Of a stretch of DNA of 64,000 nt, positions 61,477 through 64,000 are shown piece by piece. How positions within the stretch are numbered: position 1 is the stretch's first letter; the number at the start of each line of letters is the position of its first letter. The notes beneath the pieces were generated by a model that saw nothing but the letters and a program-made list of their open reading frames with translations, searched no databases and was not told the DNA's origin. Source of the DNA: Filomicrobium sp. (lineage in GTDB: Bacteria > Pseudomonadota > Alphaproteobacteria > Rhizobiales > Hyphomicrobiaceae). The position numbers and the translations under genes are program-made. The stretch is taken from positions 62,001-126,000 of the forward strand of contig CP051234.1 in the NCBI GenBank assembly GCA_017792465.1. The letters run 5' to 3'.

Positions 61477-61810
61477 GAGACTCTTTTGAGGGCCTGCGAA
61501 TCGACCTAGCTTCCTGAGTGTGAAAGCGGTGGGACTAAGGCCGAGGGTTTGCTCGGCACCAGCCGCGAAGTTTGCGTCGTTCTTTTCCAGACATTGGCTG
61601 AGGTTTCATCTCGCAACGGGTGTTGTGTGAGAGCGGGGCCGCTTTGCCAAAAGGCTGAGTTTATGCGGCTTTAGCAGGTGGGCCGCGTGCTGCCAAATCG
61701 AGATGATGATGACGCAGAGCCCCTAGTTCGTCGTAGGCGCTGCAACTTGCTGAAAATCCGCTGCGAATTCTCGCTTGCCGTCTACGACCGAACCAAGGGG
61801 CTTCAAGACA

Positions 61811-64000
61811 ATGAAGATCACGCGCCGCTTCACCGAGGCTGGAAAATCGCCCTACGAAAGCATTCCGTTCCGCCGTGCAACCTCGGAAATCCGAAACCCT
61901 GATGGGTCGGTGGTCTTCAATTTGGAAGGCTTCATGGTTCCAGAACATTGGAGCCAGGTTGCCGCCGATATTCTGGCGCAGAAGTACTTCCGCAAGGCCG
62001 GCGTGCCAGCGCGTTTGAAGCGGGTCGAAGAAAACAGTGTTCCGTCGTGGCTGTGGCGCTCGGTGGCCGATGAACGGGCACTCTCTGAACTGCCGAAAGC
62101 TGAGCGGATCATCGGCGAGACGGATGCCAAGCAGGTTTTCGATCGTCTGGCAGGCACCTGGACCTACTGGGGCTGGCAGGGCGGCTATTTCTCCAGCGAA
62201 GAAGATGCGCGCGCTTTCTTCGACGAGCATCGCTATATGCTCGCCATGCAGATGGCTGCGCCGAACTCGCCGCAGTGGTTCAACACCGGCCTGCATTGGG
62301 CTTACGGTATCGATGGGCCGGGCCAGGGACATTATTATGCCGACCATCAGACCGGCGAAATTCGCCAGTCGACTTCGGCTTATGAGCGCCCGCAGCCGCA
62401 CGCCTGCTTCATCCAGTCGGTCGCTGACGATCTCGTCAACGAAAACGGCATCATGGATCTGTGGGTGCGTGAAGCGCGCCTCTTCAAATACGGTTCGGGT
62501 ACGGGCACCAACTTCTCCAGCCTGCGCGGCGCCGGCGAAAAGCTTTCCGGCGGTGGCAAGTCTTCGGGTCTGATGAGCTTCCTCAAAATTGGCGACCGCG
62601 CAGCCGGTGCGATCAAGTCGGGCGGTACGACCCGGCGTGCAGCCAAGATGGTGGTCGTCGATGTCGATCACCCCGATATCGAGGAATACATCAACTGGAA
62701 GGTGCGCGAAGAGCAGAAGGTTGCTGCCCTCGTGACCGGTTCGAAGATCTGCGAAAAGCGCCTCAACGCAATCCTGAAAGCCTGCATCAATTGCGAAGCC
62801 GACGGTGATGATTGCTTCGTTCCGGCCAAAAATCCGGCCTTGAAGCGCGCCGTCAAAGATGCCCGTCGCGATCAGGTGCCGGATAACTATATCCGCCGTG
62901 TCATCCAGTTCGCTCAGCAGGGCTATACGGACCTTAAGTTTGCGACCTACAACACGGATTGGGATTCGGACGCCTACCTGACGGTTTCGGGTCAGAACTC
63001 GAACAACTCTGTGCGCGTGACCGATGACTTCCTGAACGCTGTCGAAACCGATGGCGAGTGGCAGTTGACGCATCGTACGGGTGATAAGGTCGCCAAGACG
63101 ATCAAGGCGCGCGATCTGTGGGATCAGATTGGTCATGCGGCTTGGGCCTCTGCCGACCCGGGCATCCAGTTCCACTCGACGATCAACGACTGGCACACCT
63201 GCCCTCAGTCGGGTGAGATCCGCGCGTCGAACCCGTGCTCGGAATACATGTTCCTCGACGACACGGCCTGCAACCTTGCGTCGCTCAACCTGATGCGGTT
63301 CCGCCGGGAGGATGCGAGCTTCGACACCGATGCTTTCGCGCATGCTTGCGGACTGTGGACGATCGTTCTGGAAATCTCGGTGCTGATGGCGCAGTTCCCA
63401 TCGCACCGGATTGCCGAGCTTTCGTATCGCTATCGCACGCTGGGTCTGGGCTTCGCCAACATCGGCGGTTTGCTGATGGCGTCGGGCATCTCGTACGACT
63501 CGCCGGAAGGCCGCGCGATTTGCGGCGCCATCTCGGCCATCATGACGGGTGTGTCGTATGCGACGAGCGCGCAGATGGCGGGCGAGCTTGGCACCTTCCC
63601 GGGCTATGACGAAAACGCCGACGACATGCTGCGCGTGATCCGCAACCACCGCCGGGCTGCTTATGGCGAGTGCTGCGGGTACGAGGACTTGGCGACGGCT
63701 CCGGTTCCGCTTGACCATGCGTCCTGCAAGGATGAGCGTCTGGTGACGGCTGCGAAAGAGGCTTGGGATCAGGCCTATCTTCTCGGTCAGCAGCACGGCT
63801 ATCGTAACGCGCAGGCCTCTGTGATTGCGCCGACGGGCACGATCGGTCTCGTTATGGATTGCGATACGACCGGCATCGAACCGGACTTCGCGCTGGTGAA
63901 GTTCAAGAAGCTCGCTGGCGGCGGCTACTTCAAGATTATCAACCAGGCGGTTCCGGAGGCTCTGACGACGCTCGGCTATACCGAAAAGCAAATCCGCGAC
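61811..64000 (+). CDS. nrdJ: B12-dependent class II ribonucleotide reductase (5' part)
   Basis: The first 730 codons of adenosylcobalamin-dependent ribonucleotide reductase, which makes dNTPs with or without oxygen; the gene continues past the window. ATG 61811 follows AAGGGG by nine bases. Seen: TYWGWQGGYFSSEEDARAFF near the N-terminus, the first active-site Cys199 in PHACFIQSVADD, NFSSLRGAGEKLSGGGKSSG, the catalytic thiyl Cys476 in the universal SNPCSEY motif, and APTGTIGLVMDCDTTGIEPD near the cut. A Cys-bearing insert around 318-330 (ACINCEADGDDC) is typical of this long form. No nrdA/nrdB is in the window. A 776-aa antisense frame is a shadow. Confidence 0.96.
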   Translation, partial: MKITRRFTEAGKSPYESIPFRRATSEIRNPDGSVVFNLEGFMVPEHWSQVAADILAQKYFRKAGVPARLKRVEENSVPSWLWRSVADERALSELPKAERIIGETDAKQVFDRLAGTWTYWGWQGGYFSSEEDARAFFDEHRYMLAMQMAAPNSPQWFNTGLHWAYGIDGPGQGHYYADHQTGEIRQSTSAYERPQPHACFIQSVADDLVNENGIMDLWVREARLFKYGSGTGTNFSSLRGAGEKLSGGGKSSGLMSFLKIGDRAAGAIKSGGTTRRAAKMVVVDVDHPDIEEYINWKVREEQKVAALVTGSKICEKRLNAILKACINCEADGDDCFVPAKNPALKRAVKDARRDQVPDNYIRRVIQFAQQGYTDLKFATYNTDWDSDAYLTVSGQNSNNSVRVTDDFLNAVETDGEWQLTHRTGDKVAKTIKARDLWDQIGHAAWASADPGIQFHSTINDWHTCPQSGEIRASNPCSEYMFLDDTACNLASLNLMRFRREDASFDTDAFAHACGLWTIVLEISVLMAQFPSHRIAELSYRYRTLGLGFANIGGLLMASGISYDSPEGRAICGAISAIMTGVSYATSAQMAGELGTFPGYDENADDMLRVIRNHRRAAYGECCGYEDLATAPVPLDHASCKDERLVTAAKEAWDQAYLLGQQHGYRNAQASVIAPTGTIGLVMDCDTTGIEPDFALVKFKKLAGGGYFKIINQAVPEALTTLGYTEKQIRD

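Larger units (their letters stand above)
61144..61810. promoter_or_regulatory. Long leader region of nrdJ
   Basis: 667 bp between divergent genes with no credible coding sequence. It holds a perfect DnaA box (61408-61416), two CAAC-GTTG palindromes just downstream (61423-61473), and a GCCGAG/CTCGGC hairpin at 61540-61557. From the palindromes to the nrdJ start is over 330 bp, so a long 5' untranslated region or further promoters are likely. I looked for a cobalamin riboswitch B12 box and did not find one. Confidence 0.5.

Noticed and set aside
61183-61810. Cobalamin riboswitch before nrdJ
   Set aside because: Expected for a B12-dependent enzyme's neighbourhood, but no B12-box-like sequence is visible, and riboswitches usually control B12 synthesis or B12-independent isozymes instead.
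61661-63991. 776-aa open frame on the minus strand
   Set aside because: It lies antisense to nrdJ, whose translation shows all class II reductase motifs. The antisense product has no recognisable domain and the Arg/His-rich look of a GC-codon shadow.

Overview
The window reads as chromosomal DNA of an alphaproteobacterium of the order Hyphomicrobiales (Rhizobiales), possibly close to Hyphomicrobium. The evidence is family content and gene order: purB/DUF1476/purC/purS/purQ; hisS-hisZ-hisG with a short HisG; NDUFA12 next to DUF2155; a plant-type glutamate-cysteine ligase; and a B12-dependent class II ribonucleotide reductase. The DNA is GC-rich and densely coding (54 genes called). I found no rRNA, tRNA, CRISPR array, transposase or phage gene. 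The first gene (a P1-family peptidase) and the last (nrdJ) are cut by the window edges.

Layout. 1-6,000: purine synthesis (purB, purC, purS, purQ) with a small hydrolase, the DUF1476 protein, a 50-aa membrane peptide and a secreted protein; a strong two-way terminator closes it. 6,000-7,800: a small secreted protein and ilvC, both on the minus strand, with a hairpin-rich tail after ilvC. 8,168-18,008: five consecutive plus-strand genes of the ATP-grasp / alpha-E / transglutaminase-like system. It is present in two versions, one split and one fused, and its chemistry is still undescribed as far as I know. 18,000-25,400: an HI0933-type flavoprotein, an L,D-transpeptidase, a carbamoyltransferase, gshA and a secreted six-cysteine micro-protein. 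25,400-28,760: lutA, a DUF465 gene, lutB and lutC (L-lactate oxidation). 29,000-36,750: a DUF3422 membrane protein, a cytochrome c, a LysR regulator and the divergent glcDEF glycolate oxidase operon. 36,900-41,040: hen1-pnkp, a two-gene RNA-repair cassette. 41,100-47,300 (minus strand): hisG, hisZ, hisS, a YeeE/YedE transporter, cytochrome b561 and cytochrome c'. 47,500-51,300: an alpha/beta hydrolase, an 80-aa orphan and an EF-G paralogue with altered catalytic residues. 51,370-54,790 (minus): a four-gene set of dehydrogenase, pterin synthase-like protein, glycosyltransferase and methyltransferase. 54,850-58,620: opgH glucan synthase, FkbM methyltransferase and a secreted protein. 58,640-61,140 (minus): HAD phosphatase, TfoX-like, DUF2155 and NDUFA12. 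61,811-end: nrdJ.

How the genes work together. Most of the window is housekeeping: purines, histidine, branched-chain amino acids, glutathione, dNTPs, and the accessory parts of ATP synthase and complex I. Two neighbouring iron-sulfur/flavin systems (LutABC and GlcDEF) oxidise the 2-hydroxyacids lactate and glycolate. The most interesting accessory content is the doubled ATP-grasp/alpha-E/transglutaminase cluster, the putative modified-pterin cluster, the Pnkp/Hen1 cassette, the EF-G paralogue, and several small proteins without assigned function.
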